A stretch of 64,000 nt of DNA from Haemaphysalis longicornis (GCA_013339765.2 CM023448.1:195030409-195094408); one strand, 5' to 3'; shown: positions 1 to 11,298, counted from the first letter of the stretch. Numbers and translations are program-made. The notes: generated by a model not told the origin, from the letters alone.

Positions 1-177
1 GAGAAGCACGAAGAAGAATCTGTGTATTCAATCATTCGAAGATTGTACAAGCCCGCATTTGCCTTCCCCCAAACACACCCACCTCGCTTCTCCTTCAACT
101 CGGCATTTTCTTCATTTATTTATTCTTTATTCGGTCAGTGCCCCGCTTTGCCAAAAAAAGGCGTTATAGCAGGGGGG

Positions 178-1684
178 TTACAGACTGGAATAAAACAATT
201 CTTCGTTCATACAGCACACTTGCTTGTCTTGCAGCCGGTTCCAATCTCTAATCGTCATGGCAAAAAGGGAATTGTAAAACATGGTTGTTCTTGCACCATA
301 CTCTTTCACTTTGTGTCGGTTGTCATGTCGACTAGATATGTAACTGGGTACACTGAAATAGTTATGACGGTCAATTCCAGCCTGCCCATGAAAGACAGAA
401 AAGTAAAACTTCAAACGCAGTTTTTTCCTGCGCAAAGAAAGCAATTCCCAACCCAATTCAGCTTTCATAGCAGTGCAGTTTTCTCTCCGCTTGTACCGAC
501 CTAAAACAAACCGCACAGCTCTGTTATGTATTTTTTCGAGCTTATCAATCAAGTTCGCCTGCATCGGGTCCCATACAGGGCATGCGTATTCCAAAATAGG
601 TCTAATACATGTGAGGTAGGCTGCATTTTTTAATGTTTGGGGTGCCCATCTAAGGTTTCTCTGAATAAAGTTTAGAGCCCTTGCCGCTTTAGCAACAACG
701 TGATCAACATTGGCATTCCATGAGCAATCATGCGACAAAACAGCGCCAAGATATTTGCATGTTGGTTCGCTAGTAACACTATGTGTATCTATGGTGTACG
801 CCGTTACTATTGGTTCCTTTTTTTTGGAAACACGCATGTGAACGCACTTTTTTGGGTTTAACGTAATTTGCCACGTCTGGCACCACCGTGTAATACAATC
901 CAAATCGTTCTGCAAAGAAGCACCACCACCTTCGTTCCGAACCTGTCGATATAAAACACAACCGTCTACAAATAAACGTATGCGCGACGAAATTCCCACA
1001 TAAATATCATTTACAAAAATAAGAAATAAGAGCGGCCCAAGGACAGAGCCTTGGGGCACGCCTGATGTAACGTTAACATAGGATGAACACTTCCCATTTA
1101 AAAGCACGCATTGACGCCTGTTCCACAAGTAATTGGTTATCCAGATGAGCACATTTTGGTCGAAATTTAGTCTGTAATTTAGCGAGGAGAAGAGAGTGCG
1201 ACACGGTATCGAAGGCCTTTCGAAAATCTAAAAACACACAATCTGTTTGCCCACCTTCATCAACGTTGGAAGCCAGCTCGTGAAAGAACTCTACAAGTTG
1301 CGTCGTACAAGAAAAACTTTTGCGAAAACCGTGCTGCTCATTTATCAATACACTATTAGCAGTAAGATGGGTCCATATGTGCTTGAATAAAATGTGTTCG
1401 AAAGTTTTGCATGACACTGACGTCAATGAAATGGGTCGGTAATTTGTTACATCTTTTTTTGAGCCACCCTTATGAAGCGGAACAACATGAGAAATTTTCC
1501 AATCTTCGGGTAAAGTTCCCGTTGAAAGGGATTTTGAATAAATTATATAAAGGTAAAGGGAAATTGGCGGTGCACATCGCTTTAGAATACGAGAAGAGAT
1601 GCCATCAGGACCAACTGCTTTGGATTCATCTTGGTTTTCTAGAAGAGAACATATGCCACGGACACTGAGTTCTACCGGTGGCAT
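178..1684 (-). pseudogene. Non-LTR retrotransposon reverse transcriptase relic (CR1/Jockey-like)
   Basis: Two overlapping frames give one RT domain. The upstream part (1073-1684) carries the KAVGPDGI, NYRPISLTS, QHGFRKSFSC and VFLDFRKAFD blocks of RT motifs 0 to A. The downstream part (178-1152) carries SGVPQGSVLGPLLFLIFVND (motif B) and then the thumb and C-terminal region. A frameshift near 1150-1165 separates them, so the gene is dead. The catalytic box, normally F/YADD, reads FVDG, so one of the two metal-binding aspartates is lost. There is no upstream ORF beyond a stop just above 1684, so the copy is 5' truncated and lacks an endonuclease. Past the stop, at about 120-150, the minus strand has an AATAAAGAATAAATAAAT-type tail, as expected for a LINE 3' end. 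The CR1/Jockey assignment is from motif style only. Confidence 0.85.
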
Positions 1685-1765
1685 AATACGTCGTCGGAAC
1701 TAGTTGAAGGACATCTGTTACAGCAATAGCAACGGCTCTCTCTCACCAAGGCTGACCACCGTGTC

Positions 1766-2341
1766 ATGTCAGAATTGGGAATAAATACAGCAGGCTACAA
1801 TGGCCCACTTCTAGAGCCCCTCCCCCAAGATACTCAAGAACTCATTCAAGTCCGACCCTTGCCGCGTAACATGCACCCTGAACACCACAGTGGACGACGT
1901 AAGGCTCGCGTGGAGGCCATCTCACGGCAGTACAGTGAAGATGCTGATGCAGTCTTCACAGACGCGGCGGCATACCCCTCCTACCCAGCGTTCGCCCTGG
2001 CAGTAAGCCCCGCCCAATGAGGGCCGACCATCCCTGCCTCTATCAAAACACGCTCACCGGCTGAAGCAGAAGAGGCGGCAATCACGCTTTCCATCTCCTC
2101 AACCCAGGCTGCTACTGGAGTGACGGACAGCCAACAGGCCTGCCGGCACTTCCAGGCCGGAACGGTGCACGCTGTGGTAACAAGGAGCACGGTATGTGAG
2201 TTCGTGTGCCTCTTGCACAGTGCGCTGTTCGCTTCCAGACCATCGAATCCGGCTGTCCAGGTGACGTTGTTAACTTTCTGCATTATGGATGGGAATATGT
2301 TACCGAAGTGCTTGGTATTCTGCCTCCAGAAAGCTGTATAA
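1766..2341 (+). pseudogene. I-clade LINE RNase H domain fragment
   Basis: A single reading frame runs through this segment with one in-frame TGA at 2018-2020. Before the stop it reads RPLPRNMHPEHHSGRRKARV and then VFTDAAAYPSYPAFALAV, the first RNase H strand with its catalytic Asp. After the stop it continues with SPAEAEEAAITL (catalytic Glu region) and VTDSQQACRHFQAG (second catalytic Asp). This is the RNase H that follows the RT in I-group LINEs, where it degrades the RNA of the RNA-DNA hybrid. No RT precedes it, and the neighbouring LINE at 178-1684 is on the other strand, so this is a separate truncated insertion. Confidence 0.75.
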
Positions 2342-3670
2342 CGTCCTTCGGGAGTCTGTAATGACGTTACGCTTCTATTTGATATTTCCGCTATTCAGAT
2401 TTCCAAGAGGATGGCTCGAACTTCCACTTTCTTGTTCCTGTATGTTGGAGGGTCATACAGTCACAAAGATTGTCAGAGTAGTCAATTACAACCATTGGGG
2501 CCTCGTGCTTTCGTACATCCAGGAGTCGGTGTATACTGTGGTCTCCTGATATTAAAACATCCCCCGAATGAACTTGAGCCTAACAATCGCCCCCTTCTTG
2601 TGTTTGATTGTATCCATATTTTTGGTAGAGAGTTTTTATGCGGGGGCGCTGGATCAGTGCCATGTCTGTCATGGCATGCCGTGGTTCCCTTTGAAAGGGA
2701 TGGGGGGGGGGGGGGTTGCCTGTCTTTTAATGTCTGATTGGGGTTGCCGTTTTCTTTTAAAAAGGGGTATGATGGCCCCTGCCGATTTTGTTTTTACACC
2801 CGCTTTCTTGGTGCTAGGAGAGTGGTTTCTTCGATTTCTTTATATGCGTAGAAAGACACAAGTTGAGGACCTATTCATCGTTATTATCACCAACTTCCTA
2901 TTTAGGACGACTGCAGCGTGAAGGCCTCTCCCATTGACCTCCACCCGCTGTTGTCCTGGGCTTCCCGAGTCCATTCTTTGCTCCGAATATTGTTATTTCA
3001 GCCCTGTATCGAGTAAATGGCTGTCCCCTTCTTCTAGACCCGTCTACGCATGTTCATTGTTATCCTGGTGGTCCACCGCTTGTTACTTCGCCTCACGGTC
3101 AACATTGCGAGGTTGAGTACTGCCTTATATGCAGTCCTGATGACAGTGGTTCATTCACTTTTTTTGGTGTGGGTAAATTTGTGGTATGGTAGGCTCTGCA
3201 ATATTCTGGTCATGACCGGTGGGTGTATGAGTTTTATGGTTTCTTTTCTCTTTTTCTTGCTCTTCTCTTGGTTGGACGTTTTGCTTGGGGGCAATAATTG
3301 GTTAAAGAGTTTCTCTTTTTGGCAATTCGGAGTTTGGAACTACCCGCTTGGCTAGAACCCTGCCGAACAATCTTGCGTGGCTGTTCTCTGGTAGGGTATT
3401 CGTACCTATTCTTAGGGTGATTTTTAACTTGGCCGGGTGGCGCCTTCTGTCGTTTACCAAACCGAGCTTGCAGTGGAAACATAACCACGGGAATGTATAA
3501 AAGAGCTTCGAAAACCTGTGATTAAACGCTATATGGTGGGCTTTGTTTTAGCTATTTTCGGCGTATAATCTATGCCTTCCTTGATTTCTGAGAGACCGGC
3601 GTTAATATTTTCCCCCTGTTTTAGTTTGGTACCCGCTGTTGGGGCCAGCATAAGTCACGGTGGAAAACAC
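2342..3670. other. No recognised gene
   Basis: About 1.3 kb with several short open frames on both strands. Plus-strand frames at 2568-2921 and 3050-3355 are rich in Phe, Leu and Trp, which follows from T-rich sequence and does not indicate a membrane protein family I know. A minus frame at 3234-3488 is Lys/Arg-rich. A run of 13 G lies near 2702-2715. I see no repeat shared with the rest of the window. Confidence 0.4.
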
Positions 3671-3837
3671 AGCGTGGTGGCTCAGTGGGTAAGGCGTTGC
3701 GCTGCTGAGCCCAAGGACGCTTGTTCAATTCCCTGCCGCGGCGGCCGTTTTTCTGATGGAAGCAGAAAAGAAAAACGCCGGCGTGTCGAGATTTCGCCTC
3801 ACGTTAAAGATCCTAAAGTGGTAAAAATTCTTCCATA
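3671..3837 (+). mobile_element. Ruka-like tRNA-derived SINE, old divergent copy
   Basis: Starts with the tRNA-like head GTGGCTCAGTGGGTAAGGCG (A box) followed by GCGCTGCTGAGC, then a degraded B box, CGGCGGCCGTTTTTCTGATG and GTTAAAGATCCTAAAGTGGT. It ends before the CGCGCCTCATCG block and the AATC tail present in other copies, so the 3' third is lost. It is clearly more diverged than the copies at 14,062, 40,627 and 58,321. It lies in unannotated sequence between the regions at 2342 and 3838. Confidence 0.85.
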
Positions 3838-4325
3838 GGCGTCGACTAGGACACGTCTCCTAGCGCACGAATAGCTTCTGGGCATGAATAACCGCAAATT
3901 TATATTTTTGATCTTCTGGTAGAAGCACGCTTTGGTGGGATGGCGTAAGTTGCGGGAACGGCTGGAGACGATGTCTGCCGAGCATGCTACCACCGTCTGG
4001 GCATAGTACAAACTTCACCGCGTAGGCGTGGCATTGGGAAAAACGCGTGTACTTTCTTTCGTATCCGGCGTTGTATCATTGTCCTCCTTTCCAAACTGCT
4101 GTTGCCGTAGCGCCACATTAGAGGTTCAGCGGAGCCCTCGAATTTCGCTGCCTCAGTCGTAGCTTCCGGGTGGCAGCGGTGACGTATTTCCGTGGAACGC
4201 CTGATGAGCACAGCTGATAGCGGACGGCTAGGAGCCACGGCGGAGTTGAAAAATGAGACTAATAACGCTATCACGTTAAAAGACGAACAGGCCCAAGTCC
4301 CCGTCGCATAACCGGAACAAAAAGG
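3838..4325. other. No recognised gene
   Basis: Sequence between a SINE and the L1/Tx1-like relic. A minus-strand frame at 3987-4274 is open but resembles nothing I can name. Part of this could be the 3' untranslated end of the minus-strand LINE that starts at 4326. Confidence 0.3.
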
Positions 4326-5740
4326 TTATCGGCGACGCAGTGGCTCACTACGCGAACACCAAATGAAGGTTGCGAAAATCCGGTGAAAAGTATGTATCCT
4401 GAGTCGAGAGCAACTTAACACCTGTAGGACAGAAAGAAGCCGCGTCACAAGAAACGTGTTACACGCCCGAGCACGAGAAAAGATGGACAGCTGCCGTCCC
4501 CGCCAGTCATTCACTTGGTGCTGTACTTTTACCGCCTGCTCTGACCAATGCGAGTCAGCATTACGAAACTGCGAGGGGGGTACTCCTAAATACGTTAGGT
4601 GACTATTCCAATTGATTCCGGCGAAGCAATCGGGTGTCGTTCCCCATTCTCCCAAACAAAATCCACAGCTTTTCTCGAAATTCAGGGCCGCACCTGAAAC
4701 CTCACAAAATTCTTGTGTAATGGCAAGAGCATTCTCCACGCTTGCCTTGTCAGTGCAAAATAAAGCTACTTCATCAGCATATGTTAACATTTTCACTTCG
4801 AAGGACGATAGCGTACACCCTCTACTACTAATGTCCCGTGTTATGCGCACGCATAATGGTTCCAGGTATACTCAAAACAGGAGTGGTGATAAATGGCAAC
4901 CTTGAGGAACTGAGGAAAGAAGGTGAATTGGTTGGGTTAGTCGATTGTTGACTATCACTGTTGTCGAGCCACTGGCATAACATATTTGAATACCTTCGGT
5001 AAGCCACGATCCTGCGTTCATGTGCTGTAGAGCACGAAACAGGAAGTGGCGACTGACAGAATCGAATGCCATTGCCAAATCTAGTTGTACTAAGGCTACT
5101 TGGGCTGAAGTACTCGAAAGACTCAATTATAGACCTGGCTTTGTGAATGTTAGTTTGAATAGATCGCCCACGTGTGCCACATGTCTGATGGTCACCACCT
5201 AGAAGCTCGATTACATTTTGAAGACGGTTGGCCAAAATCTTAGCGAATAGTTTTTAATCTACATTACATAAGGAAATGGGACTATATCCTTCCGCTTTAC
5301 GCAGTTTCTCAGGATCATTCCTTTTCGGGACTAGAAAAGTGTGGCCTTCGTACAACGTAGGTTGAAATATATGTGGTCTTGTAAGCCTAGCGGTAAACCT
5401 CAAGTAAAAATGGAGCCAGCAAAGAACACAATGTCTGGTAAAATTCTGCAGTGAGACCATCAGGCCCTGGGGTTTTGCCTTTCGCCAATAATTCAAGGCT
5501 AGACACCAATTTGTGAATGCCAATATCCTGGTCAATAGATTCACACTCGCCCTGGTTTAATTTAGGCAGCAAACTAATGAATTTGTCAATAGAGTCCTCA
5601 CTCGCCGCTTTTTGGGAAGCTTGGAATACAGTTTTATTATAATCGATGAAGGCCACCATTATCACATTAGCGCCATCAGTAATTTTCCCTATATACTCAA
5701 TTTCAACGTACTTCTTTAGACAGAGCATGACGGCGCTCAT
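4326..5740 (-). pseudogene. L1/Tx1-like LINE reverse transcriptase relic
   Basis: Reading down the minus strand from 5740, successive frames give LLAKGKTPGPDGLTAEFYQT, then EGYSPISLCNVD followed by a stop where a Tyr codon is expected (TAA at 5254-5256), then KLFAKILANRLQ. After a frameshift come VALVQLDLAMAFDSVSRHFL (motif A) and SSVPQGCHLSPLLF (motif B). An in-frame stop at 4872-4874 is followed by MLTYADEVALFC (motif C), where YADD has become YADE. GAALNFEKS and DWRGRQLSIFSRARACN follow, as in the L1/Tx1 group. At least two frameshifts, two stops and the lost Asp show that it is inactive. No endonuclease part is seen upstream. Confidence 0.8.
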
Positions 5741-6135
5741 CCCCTAGAGACCGACGGCGCGGTTGCTTTTTTCGTTCAAAAAACCTATCTTCCCACCTCG
5801 ACACGTAAGGAACAAGAGTTGTCGTCGTCCTTGTTCCTCTCTTTTGGCATGTACCCATGGGGATTGGCCATTAATCGGGAGCTTTGCGGGGCTTATGCGC
5901 TCGGTTCTCAAAATTCACAAAACTAAGAATTGTACACGTGAATGTTGTTGCATACGTGCAGTGAGACACCTGAACGCGATGGTATGTGAGTAGAACAGTG
6001 CACACGAGCCGCGCAGAATCCCGATTACAAGGTAGCTGTGGCTCGTGAAAGTGTGCTAGGTGACATATTTCGCGCCGTAAGATGAAGAAAGGAAAGCAAA
6101 GAAAAAAATTCACCCGCATTTCCCCGAAGGGGAGC
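5741..6135. other. No recognised gene
   Basis: Short low-value frames only. The segment separates the L1/Tx1-like relic from the first of two 29-bp direct repeats that flank the endonuclease domain. Confidence 0.3.
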
Positions 6136-6164
6136 ATGGGGAAGTGCGAATGCACGGGTGATGC
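6136..6164 (+). repeat. 29-bp direct repeat, left copy
   Basis: ATGGGGAAGTGCGAATGCAC plus GGGTGATGC. It matches 6886-6914 at 28 of 29 positions, and the two starts are exactly 750 bp apart. The pair brackets the EEP domain at 6350-6885. Confidence 0.7.
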
Positions 6165-6349
6165 TATGAGGGGGAGTTATGTTGAACTGTGTTGGCATTC
6201 GCCCGTTAGTTGCATTTAACACCCCCGCATGATCAAGTGGGGATTCACACACCCCGTTAGTCGTTCTCTGGAAATCTTGGTGAAATAAAGTGTATGTTCG
6301 AGGAGATCACACACACACGCAAGTAAAGTGAAACGACAGTATTCTTTAT

Positions 6350-6885
6350 TCAGCACTTGTTGGTGTTGTCGTTGTAGTTGACGGTCATTATGACCGCCTT
6401 GTGGTCACTGAAATGTACGGTCAAGAGTTGTTGCAAGACCGCGCGTATCAGACAGTTCCTCGCAAAGGCCAGGTCGATGTAGCTGCCGTTGATGGTGGTG
6501 GCAGCCTCTAGCGGTAGGCACGTCATGGAGTGGTTGGCGAGCATGTATTCCATCAACCCACTCGCCGCCCTTTCGCACGTCCACGTTAAAGTCCCCAACA
6601 ACCACGACCGGGTCCGAGGGCTTTACGCGCCTGGCCACACTCTCCATCGCCGCGTCCACGTATTCCACGACGTCGTCGCGCGAGATGTTTGGCGCGAGGT
6701 AGAGGGTGACGACCACGATTCCGTCGCCCGAGTACGCGTCCGTGTAGACGGCACTGTACGGCGACTCGTCCCTGACCGGCGAGGTGGACACGGCGTGCGA
6801 CACGAGGTTCGCGTAGACGTGACCGACGAGGTAGACGCCGCAGTACTCGCCCCGACTTCCGCTCCTGGCGAAGCAGCAGTCGTCG
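6350..6885 (-). pseudogene. EEP (endonuclease/exonuclease/phosphatase) domain, Helentron-like C-terminal endonuclease
   Basis: Two minus-strand frames join into one EEP-fold domain. The first has VVTLYLAPNI, VVVVGDFNVDVRKGGEW with the GDFN active-site motif. The second continues LMEYMLANHSM, INGSYIDLAFARN and HFSDHKAVIM with the terminal SDH motif. The break is explained by one extra base in the CCC run at 6557-6559. The protein ends in a stop right after the domain, and the polyadenylation signal AATAAA overlaps that stop on the minus strand (about 6343-6350). In LINEs an RT follows the endonuclease, but none does here. In Helentrons (Helitron-2) an endonuclease lies at the C-terminus, which fits better. 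No helicase or Rep is seen. An orphan LINE endonuclease remains possible. Confidence 0.6.
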
Positions 6886-6914
6886 ATGGGGAAGTGGGAA
6901 TGCACGGGTGATGC
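6886..6914 (+). repeat. 29-bp direct repeat, right copy
   Basis: Second copy of the repeat at 6136-6164, with one mismatch (GTGCGAA versus GTGGGAA). It begins where the EEP coding similarity ends, so it may mark a recombination or insertion boundary. Confidence 0.7.
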
Positions 6915-6922
6915 GAAAGAAT

Positions 6923-7005
6923 TCTTCTTGGCCAATCGCCCTAAGTGGGTATGTGCTAAAGAAATTAGGAACTCTTCTTGGCCAATCGCCCTAAGTGGGT
7001 ATGTG
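6923..7005 (+). repeat. 50-bp period tandem repeat
   Basis: CTCTTCTTGGCCAATCGCCC followed by TAAGTGGGTATGTG occurs at about 6973-7005, and a near-identical copy lies 50 bp upstream. A related core (TTGGCCAATC, CCCTAAGTGGG, ATG) reappears at 14,530-14,556, so the motif belongs to a dispersed element. Confidence 0.75.
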
Positions 7006-7069
7006 GTGCGGATGGACGGACGGCGGTGGACGCGTGATTCAGGGTCGCTTAAGAAGTGCATTCGCACTT

Positions 7070-7547
7070 AAAAGACGTAAACACGGGGTAGCAGAAAAGA
7101 ATCCACTCAGAGTTGTTCCCGCCAGAAGACAGAGAAACGACACCAAAGAAAGAGACACAAGTACGATGTAGTAGTAAAAAATTGTTAAAAAGTGCCGTCA
7201 GGCTGTCGCCTTCAATGCACGTAAGCCAAGTTAGGTGTCCCCAGGTATTTTCAGTGTTGTCCAGTCACGAAAATGGCCGACGCAGTAAAAAGTAATTCAA
7301 CACACATGTTTTCTTCGTTGTGATTTGAGCCCGGTTCTGCACAGTAGGTTCATTCCATGCCAAAAATCCCAGCCGTAAAGTCGACCATCACGGATTCGCT
7401 CAGTAACAATTTTTGGGCCATCCTTGAATGGCCCACAATGCTCCCTCAAAGTGTTTTTGTGCAAAAAAAAATTGTTCTTTTTCTAGCCGCACTTTTATCT
7501 CTAGGGTTTAAAGCAAAGTTACGGCTGTCAAAAATCCATTAAAAAAT
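7070..7547. other. No recognised gene
   Basis: AT-leaning sequence with short frames only. It abuts the left arm of the large inverted repeat that begins near 7548. Confidence 0.3.
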
Positions 7548-8310
7548 CGCTTCCTTTTCAATCGCCACCATTTTTTGTGGGCATCATGTTGAGGCCCTCG
7601 GCTGCTCTTTGCGGCATTTTTTTAAGTATTTTTGCTTTTTTTTCTGTCATTACGGAATTCTGAAAATACACGATGTTGACAGTTTCCAAACGTTTTTTCT
7701 CAAATACAAGCCCATTCTCTCAGCTAATGAAGCAATTGTTTCTGTATTTCACCATGGGGGAAAATTGGACAATTCTTTGGACAATTGCACATTTTTGTAC
7801 AATTCATTGACACTGATAAAAGCAGAAATGTGCTAGAAGAGATTTCTCAAATTTGAAAAAAATCTCCTTTCTTGCCCATATGCACCCCAAAATGGCGCAT
7901 TGTTGTGCTCGTAGTAAAAATATCAAATAGAAGGCATTCGCTAGTACAAATGACCGCAGTTTATTTCAGAAAGTTTAGTCACGAGCAGTTTTTGTTTTAG
8001 CAGAGAAGAAAAGTTTTGAAGTTGTGCACCGACACTACTTCAACGAGTTGTTCCACATACCGGCTTTTTCACGGCATGGGCCTGCCTGCACGAAAGACGC
8101 GTGATCCAGCGGGTTCGCGCTGCAAGAATACATTTTCCTCCAGTGGTATTTCGTAGCGTTAAAATGGGAAAAAGGGAAAAAGGGATAATTCGCGTATGGG
8201 TGGGAAAAGTACAACGTGGAGCTAGCGGTGGTGGGCCCATTTTATGAGCACGGGTAGACCCAACGGCTGGCAGGACATATACGTGCATTTAAATCATCAT
8301 GGTATGTTAC
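7548..8310 (+). repeat. Left outer arm of a large inverted repeat
   Basis: This arm matches the reverse complement of about 9604-10330 along its length. Shared blocks include TCGCTTCCTTTTCAATCGCC, CATCATGTTGAGGCC, GAAGCAATTGTTTCTGTATT, TTGTTGTGCTCGTAGTAAAA, TTCGCGCTGCAAGAATACAT and GTGCATTTAAATCATC. Identity looks like roughly 80-90 percent with small indels. No coding region is recognised. The layout resembles a foldback transposon or two copies of one element head to head. Confidence 0.85.
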
Positions 8311-8571
8311 ACGTGGTATCTTTTAAGTGCAAAGCACTTTATGGGCTCGTCTAGTCGCCGTAGCTCGCTAAAAGACGATGTGAAAGGACTGCCGGAATCA
8401 GGCTGCGCAGCGAGATAACGGACCCAAGCAGAGCCTGATGTACCATTGTCAGGGAGTCGCGCTGAGGCTTCGGAAACCACGCTGTTTAAGTAGTCATAAC
8501 CGTTCCAATCTCGTGAACCGCAGGCGCTTGTCATACATCTCCCCGTTGTTTAGCGCGAAGACAACTGGTGG

Positions 8572-9075
8572 TACAGGGGGGACTAAAAGAAATGCGAACA
8601 ACGGAGCGCACAGCCTCCGCTGCAGGCTGCACCATCTGGCAGCAAAGCCAGTAAACGGCACGCATGCGCACTTTCTTGAGAGCATTTGAGAGTGTGGCCT
8701 ACATTTATGGGAAATGCTTGATCAAGAAGCGAAGCCGGTGGTTTATTTCCAGGCGCCTTTTCATGCTGTGCCGCCAATGAGCAGGATGATCGTTGAAGGT
8801 CATCATGCTAGCTGCAATCAACCTGCTGCGCGCTTGGCTCCCGAATGTAGTAGATAACAGGATGCTATGTGGCGACAGAGCATAAAAAGGCGCTTCAAAA
8901 TAAATGACCGACGTCCTTTTTTTATCAAGCATTTCTCGTAACAGTAGGCCACACTCTCAAACGCTCTGAAAGAACTAGACATGCGCGCAGTTTACTGACA
9001 GTGCAGCCAGACGGTGCGGCATGCGTCCGAGGCTGTGGGCTCCGCTGTTCGCATTTATTTTAATCCCCCGTGTAC
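8572..9075. repeat. Inner inverted repeat nested in the large palindrome
   Basis: 8572-8775 pairs with the reverse complement of 8873-9075 around a centre of roughly 100 bp. Matching blocks include AAATGCGAACAACGGAGC, TTTGAGAGTGTGGCCTAC, GAAATGCTTGAT and GGCGCCTTTTCATGCTGT. It lies between the two outer arms, but the segments between outer and inner arms (8311-8571 and 9076-9603) do not pair. Confidence 0.8.
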
Positions 9076-9196
9076 ATTTCAGGCAAAATCTGTGTATATA
9101 ACCGGCAGCTCCCACGTTCATTTAGTTATGAACGCTCGCTGGGTTGGTTTTTACGATAGTACGCGAAAAAAAATGGCCGTGCAAGAAAACAATGTC

Positions 9197-9330
9197 GCGT
9201 TCGAAATGCCGCAGAAAGGCTCCAGCCGCGAAAGAAAAAAATGGCGTTCGAAATGACGCAGAAAAGCTCCAGCCACGCAAGGAAAAAATGGCGCGTTCGA
9301 AATGACGCAAAACAGCTCCAGCATACGAAA
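9197..9330 (+). repeat. Short tandem repeat, 47-49 bp unit, about 2.7 copies
   Basis: Units begin GCGTTCGAAATG at 9197, 9244 and 9293, and continue CAGAAAAGCTCCAGCC then an A-rich spacer ending in AAAATGGC. On the minus strand the units read as a repeated Phe- and Ser-rich peptide, which is a by-product of the repeat. Confidence 0.85.
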
Positions 9331-9603
9331 TTAAAGCGAGCACAAAAAGAACAGAACTCCTGCTGGCACAGTTTCATGCACGGGGTGCGTGAGCACTGCG
9401 AAGGCGAGAAATTTCAAATGCCTTGGGTGGCAGCAGTGAGCAGATGACGGCGCTGCAGCCCATTATGGCTAATCACTGCTCTGCCCTTTCGACAGCTTTC
9501 ACATGCAGTGGAAGGGCTTTATATTTTTATGTATGTTGAACATTACGAAATAGACAGCAGCGGAGTCATGGAGTTACACGGATTTATTTGTGTGCGTTAG
9601 CGG

Positions 9604-10330
9604 GAATCACATACACCGATGATTTAAATGCACATCTGATGTCCAGCCGGCCGTTGAGTTGCACGTGCTCACAGAATGGGCGCACCACCGCTAGCCACAA
9701 GTTGTACATTTCCCCCCAACACGTGAATTATCTCTTTTTCCCGTTTTGACGCTACAAAATACCATTAAAGGAAAATGTATTCTTGCAGCGCGAACCCGGT
9801 GAATCGCGCGTCTTTCGTGCAGGCAGTTCCCTGCCCTGCAGAGAAGACGCTAGGTGGAACAACTTGGTGAGTAGTGTCGGTGTACAACTTTGAAAATTTC
9901 TGTCTCTGCTAAAACGAAAAACTGTTCTGATTAAACTTTCTGAAATAACGTGCGATCATTTTAAATGCCTTGTATTTGATATTTTTACTACGAGCACAAC
10001 AATGCAACATTTTGGGGTGAGTATGGGTCAGAAAGAAGATTTTTCCAAATTTGACAAATGTTTCCTCGCCCATTTCTCCTTTTTCAGTGCCAATAATTTT
10101 TTTACATATTTTCCATAATAGTGAAATACAGAAACAATTGCTTCATTGGCTGAGAGGGTGTGCTTGTATTTTCTAAAAATGTTTGCACATGCTCAACATC
10201 GTGTATTTTCTGAATGGCGTAATGGCAGCAAAAACGCAAAGATATTTTAAAAATGCGTCAAAGAGCAGCCGAAGGCCTCAACATGATGTCCCCGAAAAAA
10301 TGGTGGCGATTGAAAAGGAAGCGACGTTTT
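9604..10330 (-). repeat. Right outer arm of the large inverted repeat
   Basis: Reverse-complement partner of 7548-8310. The outer end lies about where GTGGCGATTGAAAAGGAAGC stops matching, and the inner end at GATTTAAATGCACAT. No flanking TSD could be fixed by eye because the outer ends are not sharply defined. Confidence 0.85.
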
Positions 10331-10414
10331 TACTCCTTCCGCACAAGCCGAGGTTTTGAGCCGTGATTCGCTGCTTCATAGCTTCCGCCAGCACGAAGTT
10401 CCGTTTTTAAAGCA

Positions 10415-11298
10415 AAGCTTTATCTACCCCCCAACGGTATCCCGGCCGTGGGCAAGAACGATCTCAGTGGGCAAAAACGCTCAGGCGCAAAGCCTAAGAC
10501 GACGAGAGCATGCGTCAAACTAATCAGGCATGCAGTGCATACAGATCAGAATTCGTTTAGGAAACCACAAAACAAGCATTGAAACCGCATTATCGAAGAT
10601 AAGGCACGTCTGAACAGTGAAACTGTCCAACCATGTGTTCCTGGTAAAGATTATTTTTGAAGGCTAGGCAGTACTAGTGTCACTAAATAGAACAGTTCTT
10701 GCCCAAGCCGCCGAGCGCATGCGCCGAGCTAGGCAGGACCGAGAATTTGCCGCCAGAGAACTCGAGTTTACTGTCAGTAGAGAGGGTATTAGAGTATCGC
10801 CACTGAGGCAAGCAATTCAGTAACAGCGGCCAATTTGGCGTTTATCAGTGTTGCGAGATTGCCGCATCTACAGCCTCGTCGTTAACTTCGACCGGGTCGT
10901 TTGTTAACAACACTTCTGAAAATACAGCAAAACAACATCATTGGACACACTTCCGCTGCTGAAATACGGTTACACGCGTTATCTTTGATCCGCATTCGGA
11001 ACGACGTCAGTCGCGCAAGCCGCACAGCAGGCAGAGCAAGTAAGCCTATCAGAGTTGACCGACTAAGACGCATAAACAACAAAATGGCGGCGCCGTGGGC
11101 CGTCGCAATGTAAACAAATATCACGTAATGCGAACTGACCAACGATCATGGCGGCGGCACGAACAATAGGAGAAAAGAGTGCCGATACTCTGTACCCTTA
11201 TCTAGGAACACTAGCCGAGGGCAAGCGACGAGCCCGTCGAGACGACGAGAAACATTTCATACCCTACTCCATCACTATTTGAGCGGTTTACAACATTT
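10415..11298 (+). repeat. 1.2-kb dispersed repeat, copy 1, left part
   Basis: Matches the reverse complement of 52,490-53,775. Shared blocks include GTGGGCAAAAAC, CTAATCAGGCATGCAG, GTTAACTTCGACCG, TGACCGACTAA and ATCATGGCGGCGGCA. One stretch reads TLAEGKRRARRDDEK here and ALAERKRQARRDDEK in the other copy, so a small Arg-rich reading frame is partly preserved. Another Arg-rich stretch (AERMRRARQDREFAARE) lies near 10,715. The family is unknown to me. The copy is interrupted by the SINE at 11,299 and resumes at 11,542. Confidence 0.75.

Noticed and set aside
2568..3355. Hydrophobic plus-strand frames like a multi-pass membrane protein
   Set aside because: They follow T-rich sequence, overlap in different frames, and show no known motif.
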